This document shows, piece by piece, positions 35,101 through 45,550 of a stretch of 64,000 nt of DNA. The notes beneath the pieces were generated by a model. The model saw only the letters and a program-made list of their open reading frames with translations. It searched no databases and was not told where the DNA came from. The DNA is taken from the NCBI GenBank assembly GCA_024195265.1, contig JAJLRJ010000001.1:9536585-9600584 (forward strand). The letters run 5' to 3'. The stretch is from Dendrophyllia cribrosa. Its lineage: Eukaryota; Cnidaria; Anthozoa; Scleractinia; Dendrophylliidae. The position numbers and the translations under genes were made by a program. Position 1 is the stretch's first letter. Each line of letters begins with the position of its first letter.

Positions 35101-35372
35101 CTAGGCGGCCTATGAAAGCCCAAGGTAATAGTTAAACAATGTTCAAAAGAAAAGATGAAATATTTATCTACCCCCGGAGCAAGTCGACTAGCAACAGCGG
35201 AATTTACAAGACCTTTGGCACACTCACCTAGAATCAGCAACTGAACTTCTCTTTCTTTTAATTCTCTTTCCTCGTCCAAAAGAGCGTCAATATCCCGGCT
35301 ACGCTTGAATGCAGCCTTTAGTTCGCTGGGTTTAAGGTTTGAGTCGGCCCGCTGTAGCTGCTCCTCGGCCAT
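17179..35372 (-). CDS. Divergent heterotrimeric G protein alpha subunit, complete (366 aa)
   Basis: GTP-binding switch that relays signals from seven-helix receptors. Exons (minus strand): 35372-35228, 32080-31890, 31599-31433, 30419-30291, 29419-29290, 22599-22446, 17363-17179. All are GT..AG with consistent phases. Family landmarks in order: alpha-N helix with [12 protein letters not shown] (about 24-35); P-loop GSGCSGKTT (49-57); helical domain (about 65-165) with DDSAKY; switch I HARQQTQG keeping the Arg and the Mg-binding Thr; switch II DVGGQ with the catalytic Gln; NKHD base-recognition motif (283-286); TCATDT near 336. Oddities: the P-loop Glu of GAGESGKS is Cys. Residue 2 is Ala, not Gly, and no Cys occurs in the first 50 residues, so neither myristoylation nor palmitoylation sites are apparent. 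There is no Cys at -4, so pertussis toxin modification is not expected. It fits none of the Gs, Gi, Gq or G12 classes cleanly. Confidence 0.95.
17545..18763 (+). pseudogene. Penelope-like retroelement remnant (RT end plus GIY-YIG nuclease)
   Basis: Broken reading frames keep two recognisable domains. At about 17641, GRYIDDC is the RT catalytic motif, preceded by [11 protein letters not shown] and an in-frame stop, and followed by the family-typical [20 protein letters not shown]. At about 18211, [24 protein letters not shown] is a GIY-YIG endonuclease start with its Cys cluster. A one-base loss shifts the frame just after GDR. The 3' end (18600-18763) has CGACGAAGGGCTAGCGCTCG and the GACTCAGTCGATAA palindrome. 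The 5' part is missing. The element lies antisense in the last G-alpha intron and is not functional. Confidence 0.85.
19186..19434. repeat. Second set of Penelope-like terminal fragments, partly inverted
   Basis: 19186-19290 is the reverse complement of the 3' terminal part of the element at 18600-18720 (TTTATCGACTGAGTCGATAA, then CGAGCGCTAGCCCTTCGTCG). 19361-19434 repeats its last part in direct orientation (CGACGCAGCACCACAGTTTC). Such inverted plus direct terminal copies are usual for Penelope-like elements. Confidence 0.7.
19628..19744. repeat. 117 bp inverted repeat
   Basis: CCTTATTCGATGGTTTAACA at the left pairs with TGTTAAACCATCGAATAAGG at the right. The arms continue with AATACG and CGTATT. 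It resembles a short foldback element and lies in the last G-alpha intron. Confidence 0.65.
19806..22027. mobile_element. 2.2 kb non-autonomous DNA element with TAA target duplication
   Basis: The left end GGCGTGGTTCAAACGCCGTA matches the complement of the right end (GGCAAGGTTCAAACGCCGTA). Homology runs on through CTTTCCATGAGCCGTAC. TAA flanks both sides (19803-19805 and 22028-22030), as in PIF/Harbinger elements. I see no DDE transposase. Two smaller inverted-repeat units are nested inside: about 20145-20283 (ends CGTTTTCACT) and about 20284-20440 (ends ATGGGCCTTTATC). The cargo from 20590 to 21580 has short reading frames that I do not recognise. Confidence 0.7.
22820..28790. mobile_element. 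Giant inverted-repeat element with internal tandem units, interrupted by another element
   Basis: The left terminus GGCTTACTGTATTTTGCG (near 22823) pairs with CGCAAAATACAGTAAGCC (28770-28787). The left arm, about 22820-24265, is the reverse complement of 25125-25410 joined to 27984-28790. Both arms carry repeated units of roughly 160 bp with TCTGTATTTTGCGAAACGA, GTTTCTTTG..TTCGT and CACCGGAAGTGCTGA. The left arm holds about 340 bp more of these units than the right. Without the inserted 2.6 kb element the unit would be about 3.4 kb. Minus-strand frames repeating SSFRKIQI are products of the repeat, not genes. It occupies G-alpha intron 5. Confidence 0.7.
25411..27979. mobile_element. 2.57 kb DNA element with TTAA target duplication inserted in the inverted-repeat element
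   Basis: The ends GGTGGCTGGTACCAGTTT (left, after TAA) and AAACTGGTACCAGCCACC (right) are complementary. TTAA is present on both sides (25407-25410 and 27980-27983). The empty site survives in the opposite arm at about 24000-24010, where GGAAACTTAAACGCC reads straight through. TTAA duplications are typical of piggyBac and Kolobok elements. No transposase frame is seen, so it is probably non-autonomous. Confidence 0.8.
28887..29098. mobile_element. Small TIR element, ends CAACTGGCC / CCTCTGCGGAGGAGAGAG
   Basis: CTCTCTCCTCCGCAGAGGC near 28899 pairs with GCCTCTGCGGAGGAGAGAG near 29070. CAACTGGCC lies just outside on the left and CAACTGGCC again on the right, possibly a 9 bp target duplication (hAT-like elements make 8 bp). 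It is about 200 bp long, in G-alpha intron 5, close to exon 5. Confidence 0.5.
30616..30868. repeat. Dispersed TIR repeat, GGTTTTCAATTG family (copy 2)
   Basis: It has the same word order as the next copy: TCGAAAGTGATTTCGC, AATCTCGCGCCAGTATCAAC, CGCGCTTGGCGCCGGCTAC, then TTTTACGACAATCAACTGAAAA at the right end. It lies in G-alpha intron 3. Confidence 0.7.
30886..31165. mobile_element. Dispersed TIR repeat, best-kept copy (copy 3)
   Basis: The left end AGAGCAGTTTTCAATTGAGT pairs with ACTCAAATGAAAACTGCTCT at the right. The 280 bp unit is non-coding and sits about 20 bp after copy 2. It lies in G-alpha intron 3. Confidence 0.75.
32349..33334. mobile_element. About 1 kb TIR element rich in CCCGGGCAT words
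   Basis: The left end ATGCGCCGATCAATTCGAAA pairs with TTTCGAATTGATCGGCGCAT at 33315-33334. Adjacent C and G runs (ACATCAGCATCCCCCCCCC and GGGGGGGATGTTGATG) extend the arms. The interior repeats ATGCCCGG and CAAATTCCCC words on both strands. It lies in G-alpha intron 1. Confidence 0.7.
33838..34152. mobile_element. 315 bp TIR element, ends ACACCTAATT
   Basis: ACACCTAATTGTAATAGCGTTG at the left is answered by CAACGCTATCGCAATAATTAGGTGT at the right. Inside, GTGGATTCTCCTACGCC and a nearby complement (GTGTGGAGAATCCAC), plus CGCTGAATCCA repeats, form small hairpins. It lies in G-alpha intron 1. Confidence 0.65.
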
Positions 35373-35454
35373 GTTTACAACAGGGAAGCGATTTCACACT
35401 TTGAACATTAATACTCGTCGTCACAAGCCTTTATCAGACGACTTCCAACTGAAC

Positions 35455-35466
35455 AGGCATATATAG
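35455..35466 (-). promoter_or_regulatory. Possible TATA box of the G-alpha gene
   Basis: On the minus strand GCGCTATATATGCCTG lies about 85-90 nt upstream of the start ATG (35372). Position and sequence would suit a TATA box, but no transcript start is visible. Confidence 0.25.
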
Positions 35467-38153
35467 CGCTCGATAGTAACACAGCTATCAATGTACAATT
35501 TAGACTCGTTAGCTACTACATAAAACCATCCCAACAAGCGTCACTTGTTTGACAACGAAACCGAGAAGTTGTCCGGCGAAAAACGGAGCAATATGGTCAA
35601 TTTGGAGCGTGTGTCGAGTTCGTTTTTCGCGTTATTAATTCATCACTTGGCCGAAAAAGCGACAAACGTTTAGCACACAATTTGAATAACAAAGTCGCCT
35701 GGCCCTGGGATCCAATCATGTTCGAACAATAAATGGTTGGTTTTGTCTTTTTGTCGACCGGTCGAAATTCATTAACAAATGTTTACAAAGGAAGGCTGCA
35801 CCTTCTTTGCACTTTCTTAAAAGCCTTTTAAATGTTATAGCGAGATAAAAACCTCTTTTTCGGTTGAGAGCATAATAATTAACAGCTGAAGTATTAAAAC
35901 TACTCAACTCAAACAGAGCTAAGCTTGTTCGGTTCTTTTAGAATCATAATAACAGGCAATATTGGCTATAACGATAGTAAATTAAAGTACAAGTGTTGTT
36001 GATTTTGGTTTCTTTTAAACCTCGAAACGATTTTACGGTTAAAAATACACAAACACATTAAGAAAACTAAAATGAAATAAGATTGGTCGGAGTCAGAGAT
36101 AAGAAATAATCGGAAATTGTCATTTGGCGTCGGCAGGCTAAAGAAAACACTGAAATCACTTCAGCGGAGGCCTCGATAAGCTAAGTTAACCCTTTAATCC
36201 GACGTCTAGGCAATAAAATTTGATAAACTCAAATTATCCCTCAGAGCCGTACGCCAGTTAATGTATGAACAATTAAAGTTATGGAGTGCGGTGATTATAA
36301 AAGCCAAAAAACTTGACTGCAATGAGAAAGTCCGTATTTTTGCGTGAGTAGGTTCAGAGTAACATGCACGGATAATACGTATGAGAAAAAGTGAAGGAAC
36401 CAAGGAACTAGGAATATTCCTGCCCCTTTCTCCCCCCACGCCTTCCCGACGCCTCCCCCACGCACACTGCAAACTAAGTTAACGCAGCGCTGAAATTGTG
36501 AGGTATCCCTAGCGATACCTATTTTTTTTGGCGGCAACAATCCGCAGACTGGCAGAAGTACTGAGTTGGGAAGGTTGTAAAAATGAATAGAACTATAGTG
36601 CTGAATTATATCGATGCTCTCTTATCAGTAATTAGTCGCCCCCACCCTCACCCCCACCTCCTTTTTATTGTTGGAATCTCAGCGAACAAATCAGTACGTA
36701 TTAAAAAAGTCCAGTTATACACAATTTTGTAAAAGGGGAGAGAAAGCAATGAATGGTGAAAACTGCTAACCTTCCCAACACTATTGACCATGACTATCAG
36801 AGAAGGAGACAATGCGGAGCAAAGTTTCTTCAACTATCCATAGTTCCTCGGTTTCTTGCCTAAGAAAAAATTAACACGATGGCAGCGACCACTCAGAGCA
36901 GACTCCAGCTACCGATCGAAAGACCAACTCGCTCACCTCTACAACACCGCGTCCATCTTGTTAAAGTCCTTCAATTAAATCTGCTGGTAAACAATACCAG
37001 CGCGAGGAAAATTAAGTATCGGACTTATCAACTCACAGCCGGCCGGTGGACTTTTGAGTCAGTTCATAGGTTAACCAGTCTCTGTTTGGTTGGTTAACTG
37101 TGCTATTTAGATCAAGTTTCTAGCTAGCGTTTCTACATTTAAGTGATCAGTTAAATACAAATATTTCAAAATGTTTATACGCTGGCCTGATTAGTGTTCG
37201 CGATGCAAGCCACTCGAGAATCCGCTCAGTTTCGGGGTTTGCAGCAACCTCTTTCCATCGTGCCATTATCGAGATGACGTAGCTGAAGAGAGAGGACCCT
37301 GGGAACGAGGTTGAGTTTGACGCAATAGATTGTTCACGGTATCTGCAGTTTAGTTGATTTGTTGTTAAACGGCTGCGAAAGCGCTCCTCGTCAAATCTTC
37401 TTACCTACTCGCTTCGCTGAACTGCCCGTTCACGCGCAGCTAGGCGCTGGAGAGAGATTCTCGCGCCAAATGCTTGAACCGCTGCCTCATCCCGAGGCGC
37501 CGCGCCGGTTTCGCGCGGGAGAACAGGGTGTGCGGGGCATCGTGGGAAGGATGTAAAACTCGCAATGCATCAGTCCCACAACTCCACGCGCATCGCGCTA
37601 GAATAAAGAGTGACGCCTGGGAACGAGCAGCATGAGCGCAGTACATGTTCGCGCAGGCTCGTTGATTGGCTTTGTAGACAATTCTGAGTTGAACTACATA
37701 CGAAAGAACTGCTTGGCAGGTCATGAATTTTAATCTCGCAGATTTGAAAAGATTATTTTCGCCTGTACGGGCTAAAGCGCATTCAGTTAGCACTCCAGTC
37801 GGTAGCTTTTTATGATATTAGTCCACGGCGTCTACATTCAATCTTTTTTTATATCCATCTTAAAAGAAGTAACTAGAACAATATATGTATCTACTTGGCG
37901 ATAGAAAGATTCAACTATTCTAGTAAGATGTTATATTGCTCAAATTTAACCTCCTGGTGACACGCGCATGGAAATAGTGAAAATGAAAATTTAAAAAAAG
38001 TAGAAACATTAAAACAGATTCATCAGTACCACTTAGCACAAACACCGCCATTTCTTTCTTCTTTCGTTGGGTGCCCCTGAAACATGACCTGATGACAATT
38101 TCAGCGGCGTAAACGTTTGCTATATTATTAATTGCAACTGACATGCGTTATTA
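35467..38153. other. Spacer upstream of the G-alpha gene, no gene recognised
   Basis: Short reading frames occur (for example 36879-37097 and 37359-37556), but none shows a domain, conserved motif or splice pattern I recognise. Words such as CCTGGGAACGAGGTTG near 37300 look like dispersed-repeat sequence. Purine- or pyrimidine-rich tracts occur near 36430 and 36640. Confidence 0.4.
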
Positions 38154-38245
38154 TAGCCTGCGAATACAGCCGCCTCTCATCGCTCCCGCGGCGCTAACGC
38201 CCCTAGCGGCCGGGAGCGATGAGAGGCGGCTGTATTCGCAGGCTA
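38154..38245. repeat. Perfect 92 bp palindrome
   Basis: TAGCCTGCGAATACAGCCGC leads into CTCATCGCTCCCG, and the right side is the exact complement ending CTGTATTCGCAGGCTA. The unpaired loop is about 18-20 nt (CGGCGCTAACGCCCCTAGC). The high GC stem should extrude readily. Confidence 0.85.
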
Positions 38246-38259
38246 GCGTTATTACAATA

Positions 38260-39185
38260 TGCGATAGATACGTTATTAAGAATCTTGACAAGTATTTTTA
38301 CAATTTTTTATGATTTTCAGTAGGTGTGTTATTGCAAATTGTGACGAGCGTTATTACAATTTTATCACTAAGTGGTATTACAAAACGCGACGCTATTTCA
38401 GTTTACCATAGAAATTGAGACAGCGCGTTATTATAAGCTGTGTTTTATTACAAATGCGTTGTTATTTCAATTTACCGTAATAAACATTGCGAAAGTGCAT
38501 TATTGTACTTATAAATGATAGATGTTTTATTACAAATCGGGACAAGTGTTATATTGCATTTTAATACCACTGACATTACAAACTGCCACGTTGTATTTCA
38601 ATTTACTGTATTAAACATTGCGAAAGCGCGTTGCCTGTAGTAATTAATGATTGATGTTTTATTATAAATCGGGACAAGCGTTATTACCATTTACCACTTA
38701 CATTTCCAACCACAACGTTAATACAATTTACCTTAGTAGAAATTGCGAAAGCGCGTTATTCAGTACAATTTACCATTGATATTCTATAAACTGTCACGTT
38801 ATTGCAATTTACCGTCAGAAATTGCGAAAGCGCGTAATAAGAATTAACGAAATGTCAGTAGTTTATTACAAATTGCGACAAGCTTTATTGCAATCAGTAC
38901 CACTGATATTGCAAACTGCCACTATTTCAATTTTAATACCGTCAGAAATTGCGAAGGCGCGTAATTACAATGAACGAAATGTGTTTATTACAAATTGCGA
39001 CAAGCGTTATTGCAATTTACCACCGGATATTACAAACTGCCACGACATTTCAATTTACCGTAATAGAAATTGCGAAAACGCGTTATTGTACTAATTAATG
39101 ATGGATGTTTTTATTACAAATCGCGACAAACGTTATTACAATTTACCACTTGTTTTGCAAACCGCGACCTTATTATTACAAAATT
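38260..39185. repeat. Minisatellite of about 130-150 bp higher-order units
   Basis: ATTGCGAAAGCGCGTTATT, ATTACAAATTGCGACAAGCG and CAATTTACC words recur in the same order six or seven times with point changes and indels. It starts just after the 92 bp palindrome and shares its CGTTATTA border word. No coding potential. Confidence 0.8.
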
Positions 39186-40299
39186 AGAATAACTCAAGCA
39201 AGAACATGTACATACTTCAGTGCGACAATACATACTTTCCATTTAATAAAGAAAAACAGAAGGGTCGATTTTACATGCAGTGACTAGAAGTCATTTATCT
39301 ACTATTCTGATTCATACTCCTTCAGTGTCAAACAGTTATCAAATATATGCTGTTTGACCACGCTCTAATTATAAGTTGGGCGGCACTTCACTCGTGACGT
39401 CACCGGTGACTTGGTATATCAGTGCACCAGCCCTAAGTTGAGATTCAAACTAATCGGCCTCGTGTTTCATATTTTGTCTTCGCAATGGATTTTTTGGACA
39501 ATTGGTGGACTTTGAATGAATTAATGGATTTTTATTATAAAATTTGGCCAAAACATTCCGCACGGATAATGGCGAACTGGTAATTTCGAGTCGACTGAAA
39601 TCTACATTCATCAAGCTTTCTATATTACGTCTGTCATAGATTCCTTGAAGGCGGGGCATGGAATTTTTTTTCCAGAACGACACTAGTCTGTTCCAAGTTT
39701 TCAGATAATGGGAGCGTAACATAAGCAACACGGCGAAGGAAAAACGTATTGTGAGTGCTGATGGACAGGGATCGTAAACTTCCTAGCGAGTAGAACATTA
39801 GAGCTCCAATCAGTCCTGAGAAAGCCTCTTTTGTTGTTAAGCATATGAAGTTTTTTTTAGCTCAATTCATTCTTCTAAATTAACTTCCTAAAAGCTTAAT
39901 TCCCTACTATGTTTTTAACAAGACGTTCCTGCTGCTTCCTAACTGGTCGAGAATTAATCGTTTCAAACGTGGCTTTACTTGTTTCGGTTTTAATGAAAAA
40001 GACTGAAACATCTGTTTTAGGCTCGGAAACAGATTAGTTTATAAAGCCTGAAGGATCCGTAAACCGGCAATTCTGTGTAGATACGCTTTATATTGACAGG
40101 TTTTATACCCGAACAGATCGGCGAGCAGTAGAGGTCAAGAATGTTCACGAGAGCCGTTCCCATCCTTTTGAAAACTTAGAATCATCGTCAGTTTATTCAA
40201 ACCATTCCATCTTTCAAGATGAAAGTAGCTGTGCGCAGATAGTGTAAGCGCCTACTGAAAACTTTTACCTTCAGCCGCGTTCTTACAGAAAACTTTACA

Positions 40300-41211
40300 A
40301 TGAAAGAAGGTGGAAGTCTACATTCATCCTACATTGCCAACTGCGTCTTCAACATTGTTTTATCTTATACCGCCATCATGTTGAACAGTGTCACAATCCA
40401 CGCCTTGAAAAAAACTTCGTCGCTACCAAAACCTTTAAAAACATTGCTCCTGAGTCTGGCTGTTTCTGATCTTGGCATTGGTTTACTGGTGCAGCCTTTG
40501 TACATTGCAGTTACTGTCATGCCGTTCGAACGGAACAATGAAAACATTCAGTATAATAGTGCCATATACACAGTGTTTCTCACCACTGCAGCTTTCTTTA
40601 TTTTTGCTTCGTTCTTTGGTGTGATGGCGTTGAGTGTAGATAGATTCTTGGCTATTCATTTTTATCTCAGATACCAGGAACTTGTGACTCACAATCGTGT
40701 TGTTGCAGTGGTAATTTCAATATGGATTTTCAGCGCAGTTTTTTCGTTTGTGAGGGTTTCTATCGAGCGAAATATTAGTTACGTGATTTTTGCCATTATT
40801 TTTGCCTCTTTTCTCTTAACTACTATACCGCTTAACTACAAGATATATGTAGCCGTGCGACACCACGCAAACCAGGTTCAAGCCCTGCAAGTACAACAAG
40901 AAGCACAGAATGGCGAAATAGAAAATACTGCAAGTCTGAGAAAATTTGCAGTAGGAACATTCGCCGTATACGTCGCGTTCTTGGTTTGTTATTTGCCACA
41001 CGTCTGTACTTTAGTTGCCTATACAATCTCTGGACCAAGTACCACTATAAAGGGTTTTCGTCTTTACACTTGGACACTGATGTTTCTGAATTCATGTCTC
41101 AATCCACTGATTTACTGTTGGAAACTGAGTCATATTCGACACGCTGTTCTGAACATACTGCGGAATATATGGCGAAGCCACAACATGAATGTGATACAAC
41201 CGGCTAACTGA
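40300..41211 (+). CDS. Rhodopsin-like (class A) GPCR, intronless, copy 1 (303 aa)
   Basis: Seven-helix plasma membrane receptor of unknown ligand. TM1 is about residues 11-35 with LN; TM2 47-70 with SLAVSDLG (Asp57); TM3 92-118 ending in DRF (114-116) in place of DRY; TM4 133-152 with the conserved Trp142; TM5 159-183; TM6 215-240 with CYLP (230-233); TM7 255-275 with NPLIY (268-272), followed by a short tail. The second extracellular loop is very short, and I see no Cys at the top of TM3 or in that loop, so the usual disulfide is absent. These traits recall melanocortin/adenosine-type receptors, of which cnidarians have many orphan relatives. The paralogue at 45551-46456 has closely matching coding and upstream sequence. 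Confidence 0.92.
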   Translation: MKEGGSLHSSYIANCVFNIVLSYTAIMLNSVTIHALKKTSSLPKPLKTLLLSLAVSDLGIGLLVQPLYIAVTVMPFERNNENIQYNSAIYTVFLTTAAFFIFASFFGVMALSVDRFLAIHFYLRYQELVTHNRVVAVVISIWIFSAVFSFVRVSIERNISYVIFAIIFASFLLTTIPLNYKIYVAVRHHANQVQALQVQQEAQNGEIENTASLRKFAVGTFAVYVAFLVCYLPHVCTLVAYTISGPSTTIKGFRLYTWTLMFLNSCLNPLIYCWKLSHIRHAVLNILRNIWRSHNMNVIQPAN

Positions 41212-41315
41212 GCTCAAGATATTTCTTAATGTGTTGTTGTTCTTGTTGTTTTGGACTTTTTTCAAATTTGTGCAAAAAACGTTGTCAGTTTTAAGAGAAT
41301 ATCAACTCAGTTTCA

Positions 41316-41617
41316 ATCACATTCAAGCCCTGCAATTTCAACAAGAAGCACGGAAGGACGAAATGATTAATAAATTCTTCGCTGCTGAGAAAATTTGCAG
41401 TCGGTGCATTCGTGCTTTCGGTTTGTTTATTTTGCAAAACATTTTTTGTAGTTGTATATATAATCTCTGGTCTGGACCTTTACAGTTCAACTCTGCATTT
41501 TCTGAATTCATCTCTCAATTCACTGATTAATTTTACTGCTGCAAAATGTGGCACATTCGACACGCTGTCATAGACATGACGAGGAACATGTTTCGCAGAA
41601 TAGGACCCACTAAATAA
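41316..41617 (+). pseudogene. Broken third GPCR copy (loop 3 to TM7 part)
   Basis: ATTCAAGCCCTGCAATTTCA, ACAAGAAGCACGGAAGGACG and GACACGCTGTCATAGACATG align with the region from intracellular loop 3 to the C-tail of the neighbouring receptors. Frame changes and stops (for example after SQFTD at about 41528) interrupt it. The first five helices are missing. It starts about 100 bp after the stop of copy 1, so it is a decayed tandem duplicate. Confidence 0.8.
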
Positions 41618-41619
41618 AT

Positions 41620-44600
41620 TTAAAATATAAAAGGACAGAATGCAAAACAAAACAATAAATATACACAAAACCAAAATTATATCTAACATAAATGGCCTAT
41701 AGCAGACGAACAGCTGTTTAAGAAAGCCATGTACTACTTTTTTATGCAAAGACAATTTCTGCATGAAACCAGAAGCGGAGTGTTAAGAGATGTGATGTCG
41801 CGCTTAAGTATTCTAATGAGAGATGAGTTTACAAAATGGAAAAGTTTCTGTACGATCCTCGAGTTCTTTCAAAAAATACGCTAAGCTTGGTAAAAGTTAT
41901 CTTCAATTGAACAGCAGTTTAACAAAATGTCAAATTAGCAAGGTCTTTACTCTTTCGGCACATGTAGAGTTAAACCGTGAGTCATATAATGAGTAACGCT
42001 ATCGAGCTGTAATTTGCTGTTTTTTTTTACATGGTTATTGCGTCGACGAAGGAGACGCTTCCTAATCTTGTCGGCTAGGCGGAACGAATCGAGAAAAGTG
42101 TCGGTACCAAATCTGCGCCATCTTGAAACGTCACAATAGTATCCAGCATTCCCAGCGCGTGGAAATCAGGCATCATCCTGAGGAGCTGGGATTCCGAAAT
42201 GTCACATGTGAATAATCTATTTGTCTTGATTTAGTTTCGGATATTTTCCCGATTTTGGAATCCTACGGCTCAATATTTCAATGCCTACTTTTGAATGTTT
42301 TATCTTGATTTTGCTGTGGTTCTCTGCCTGATTTGGGAAGCTTTCACCTAAATACCGAAGTCGTTCTTCGCGATGTTTTACGGTACGGTGCAATTCGCTG
42401 TATGTCTTGTAGCAATAATTCACTGACCGGCCGCGCCAGGCGAACGCAGATTAACTTTACAGTGCTCGAAATTGCGCCTGTATCGGGCGCATTTGCGACT
42501 AAAGATTTCGCAGTTTTGTGACTAAAATTTGTCTAGCTAATAAAGGAATTATATTCAACTGTCTTGTGTCCTACTTGCAACTGGTAGTTGTAATTTTATC
42601 CGAAAAATCCTGCGAAATTCACGTTGAATGTTGCGTGACTTAATCGTCGATTTCATGTTCCATTAACGCGGTGTCCAAGAAGTTTATCAAGGGAGCACTT
42701 TTTCAGACTTTCTCAGAAATTTCTCATTTCCGGTTCCGGTATTAGTTCATGTACTGAGGAGTATGATTTCAGAATCGGAGAAATATTAAACCGAAATGAA
42801 ATCAAGAGAAATATACTATTTATATGTCGGAAAAATCTGTAGTGAGACCTTTCGGAGTACACAGCACGGCAGGATTTTTCCCGATCCCACGCCGGGCGAT
42901 AGCGTGAATTTGTTTGATGTCGGCCCGGCATTTTTGCCTGCGTGACATATCCCGCGACATAGCCCTTTTAAACAGTGGCTGGATTAATTCATGAAACTGA
43001 GGTACTAGGTCAAGACGAAGTGCCACGGGATAAGGAGACGCACTATAATCTATGATTACTACTAGTTGTATGTAAATAAAGGTGATTTTAACCTTTGCGT
43101 CTGTGGATTACATCAAAGTGTGATCAGTACCCTTTCAAAATGAACGTCACGGGCGTATTTGCAATCAAAAGCTTATCACCGTGTATTTATAAGGGTAGGG
43201 AGGAGCGTGAATCAATTCCAAATGACGGCAAATTGCCCAACAGAAAAAGAGTGGCTGTTTTGATATGAGAAAATATTTCGAGGTCATTAGTTTAGTTCAA
43301 TTCGTGCAGTACAGCATTTTTCAGTAAAGCAATTAAACGCTATTAAACATCTGAGCATTCTTTACAATATCAGTAAACCACGTTAAGAATATTGTTGACT
43401 TGAACGAATTAAAAGCTTTTTTAGATTTGACGGAAAATCGAGGAAAATCGGGGGAAATTTTGATAGTTTGAATATTTCTTTATTTTTTTATTGACGGGCA
43501 TGTGAAATCTGGCGTAAGCGTTAGTATTTTAATTTTAATAAGTCTATAAGCCTTATTTCATACCATACTTTCTTTATTTAACGTCGGGCCCCGAGTAATC
43601 GCCGGGTCCGCGAGGCCGAGTTTTAAATAAGCGCCTCCGTTTTAAATAAATGCCTCCGGAGAAAATACGGCGATGTCTAGGATTTGTCGTGTGAGACCAC
43701 AGGCTTGCCATCCTCTGTTTGTGTGGTGTGCTGTGCAACTGTAACGGCTTTATCAGTAAAACTAGCTACTTATATAGTAATACTATATAAGTATAGTTTT
43801 AAACACCGTAACGGTCACTTTTGAAAATGTATGTAGTAGCATACGAAACGTCAAGTTTTATAAAAAAAATGAATAAGTTCAATATGTTTATCACCGCGGT
43901 TTGTGTTCTATTTCTTATAAAACTAGCTTTACTACAGGCTAAACTTAGGGCTCTTAAAACGGATGAAAATGAAATAATGTTTATAGTTAACTTTGTTTTT
44001 CTATGCTTATTTTGTTGATTTGTGGCCCGCGAAAGCGTATCAATCGGCAAATAGACTTAGAAAAACAAAGTGAAAAAGCAGTGATTTTGAGTTTTCATTA
44101 GTTTTGGGAGCCCTAAATTTCGCCTGTAATAATTAAAAGCTAGTTTTATTAACTGATATGGCCATTACAGTTGCACAACACACCACACAAACAGAGAATG
44201 ATAAGCTTGTGGTCAGACGACTGCAGAAGTCCTGCTAAAAAACGCAATTCTCATCAGAATGCTTTAATTCTGTTTTATATTGATGTAAACAGCACACTTG
44301 TTTACGCAAGCTAATATTAATTATAATCTTACCTTTGGAAACTGAGCAAAAATGGACGACTCTTTTATATGAACGACCTTTTCATATGAAACAAATATAT
44401 CATACTTACACTCTGGAGGCGACATATTATACTTTTAAAGTTTTGTTTCCTAATTTATACGCGTCTAATACACGAGAAGTTCCAACATTTGATAGCGCCC
44501 GCAAGGTCGCTTCGTAAATATGGTTCCAATTATTTCCAAATGCTTTCAGTTCGTGCGCTAAACCTCGTTTATGTAAAATGTCAGTAAAGGAATTTAATAT

Positions 44601-45230
44601 TCGATTTTTACATAAAAATCCAGACCTCAGAGGACATTTTTCTAATTTCGCAGACTGAACTTTGCCGTGCCGTATCTTAGGCCAACTACGTTCGCGCCGA
44701 ACTTGCGAACGACGTTTCCGGAATAACTCGGTAATTGTCCCGAATTTCCCAACGAAATTCGCAACCTGTCAGTCAAAGTTACCCGATGAAACCCGCTGTA
44801 ACTGGTCGAGCTTTTATCGCTTCAACCCTGACCAGACTTCTGTTAAAATGAAAAAGACTGAAACTTCTGTTTTAGGCTTGGAATCAGCTTTATAAAGTTT
44901 CCGACAATTCCGAGGCATAATCCAATCTTTAATTTTAGTAAAAAAAAAACAACGCAAAATCGGTGTTTGGATTCAAATGCCTGGATTCGGATTCTTCCAA
45001 AAAAGCAGCCTTAATTCATAACACTTAATTAGTCATAGGCATCCTGGCGAGTAGAAAATTAGACTGAGTTTCAATTAGTCCTACTACAATACATTTTTAT
45101 TGTTTAACTTATGCAGTTGTTTGGCTGCAGGCAAAGGTGGCCTTAAACTCAGCGTGGAAGTTTGTTTAATTTAACTCTTAATTAAACTTCGGTCCGTGCT
45201 ATAAGCCTTAATATGTTAATGTGTTCTTAA
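41620..45230. other. Spacer between the GPCR copies; duplicated upstream block at about 44790-44900
   Basis: No intact gene is seen. 44790-44900 (AACTGGTCGAG, then AAAAAGACTGAAAC, TCTGTTTTAGGCT) resembles the DNA upstream of copy 1 at 39940-40040, so it marks part of the duplicated unit. A TIR element at 43695-44214 is listed separately. Confidence 0.55.
43695..44214. mobile_element. 520 bp TIR element, about 75 bp arms
   Basis: GACCACAGGCTTGCCATCCT at the left pairs with the diverged complement ending AAGCTTGTGGTC. Better matches follow inward: CTGTTTGTGTGGTGTGCTGT and its complement, then GTAAAACTAG and CTAGTTTTAT. The interior is AT-rich with no convincing gene. Confidence 0.7.
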
Positions 45231-45550
45231 CAAGACTTTCCGCTGCTTCCTAGCTGGTCGAGTATTTCAACCCTGGTCTGAAGGATCCGAAAATCGGGAA
45301 TTCTATGTTCAAGAGGTTGCCAGGATAAGTTTCTTCAAATTGAAATCTGCTAAACGAAAGTGGGAAGAAATGTTTCACTCAGATCTAATGTTTAAACGGC
45401 GCGTTTGCTGAGTGCGTCATCTGAAACTACATTCAGTTTATTCAAACAAAATCGATCAAAGTAACTCTGCGCACTGATAGTGTTTAAAAAGTACCTACTA
45501 AAAACGTTTCCCTTCGGCTGCGTTCTAGTACAGACAGCTTTACAATCCTG

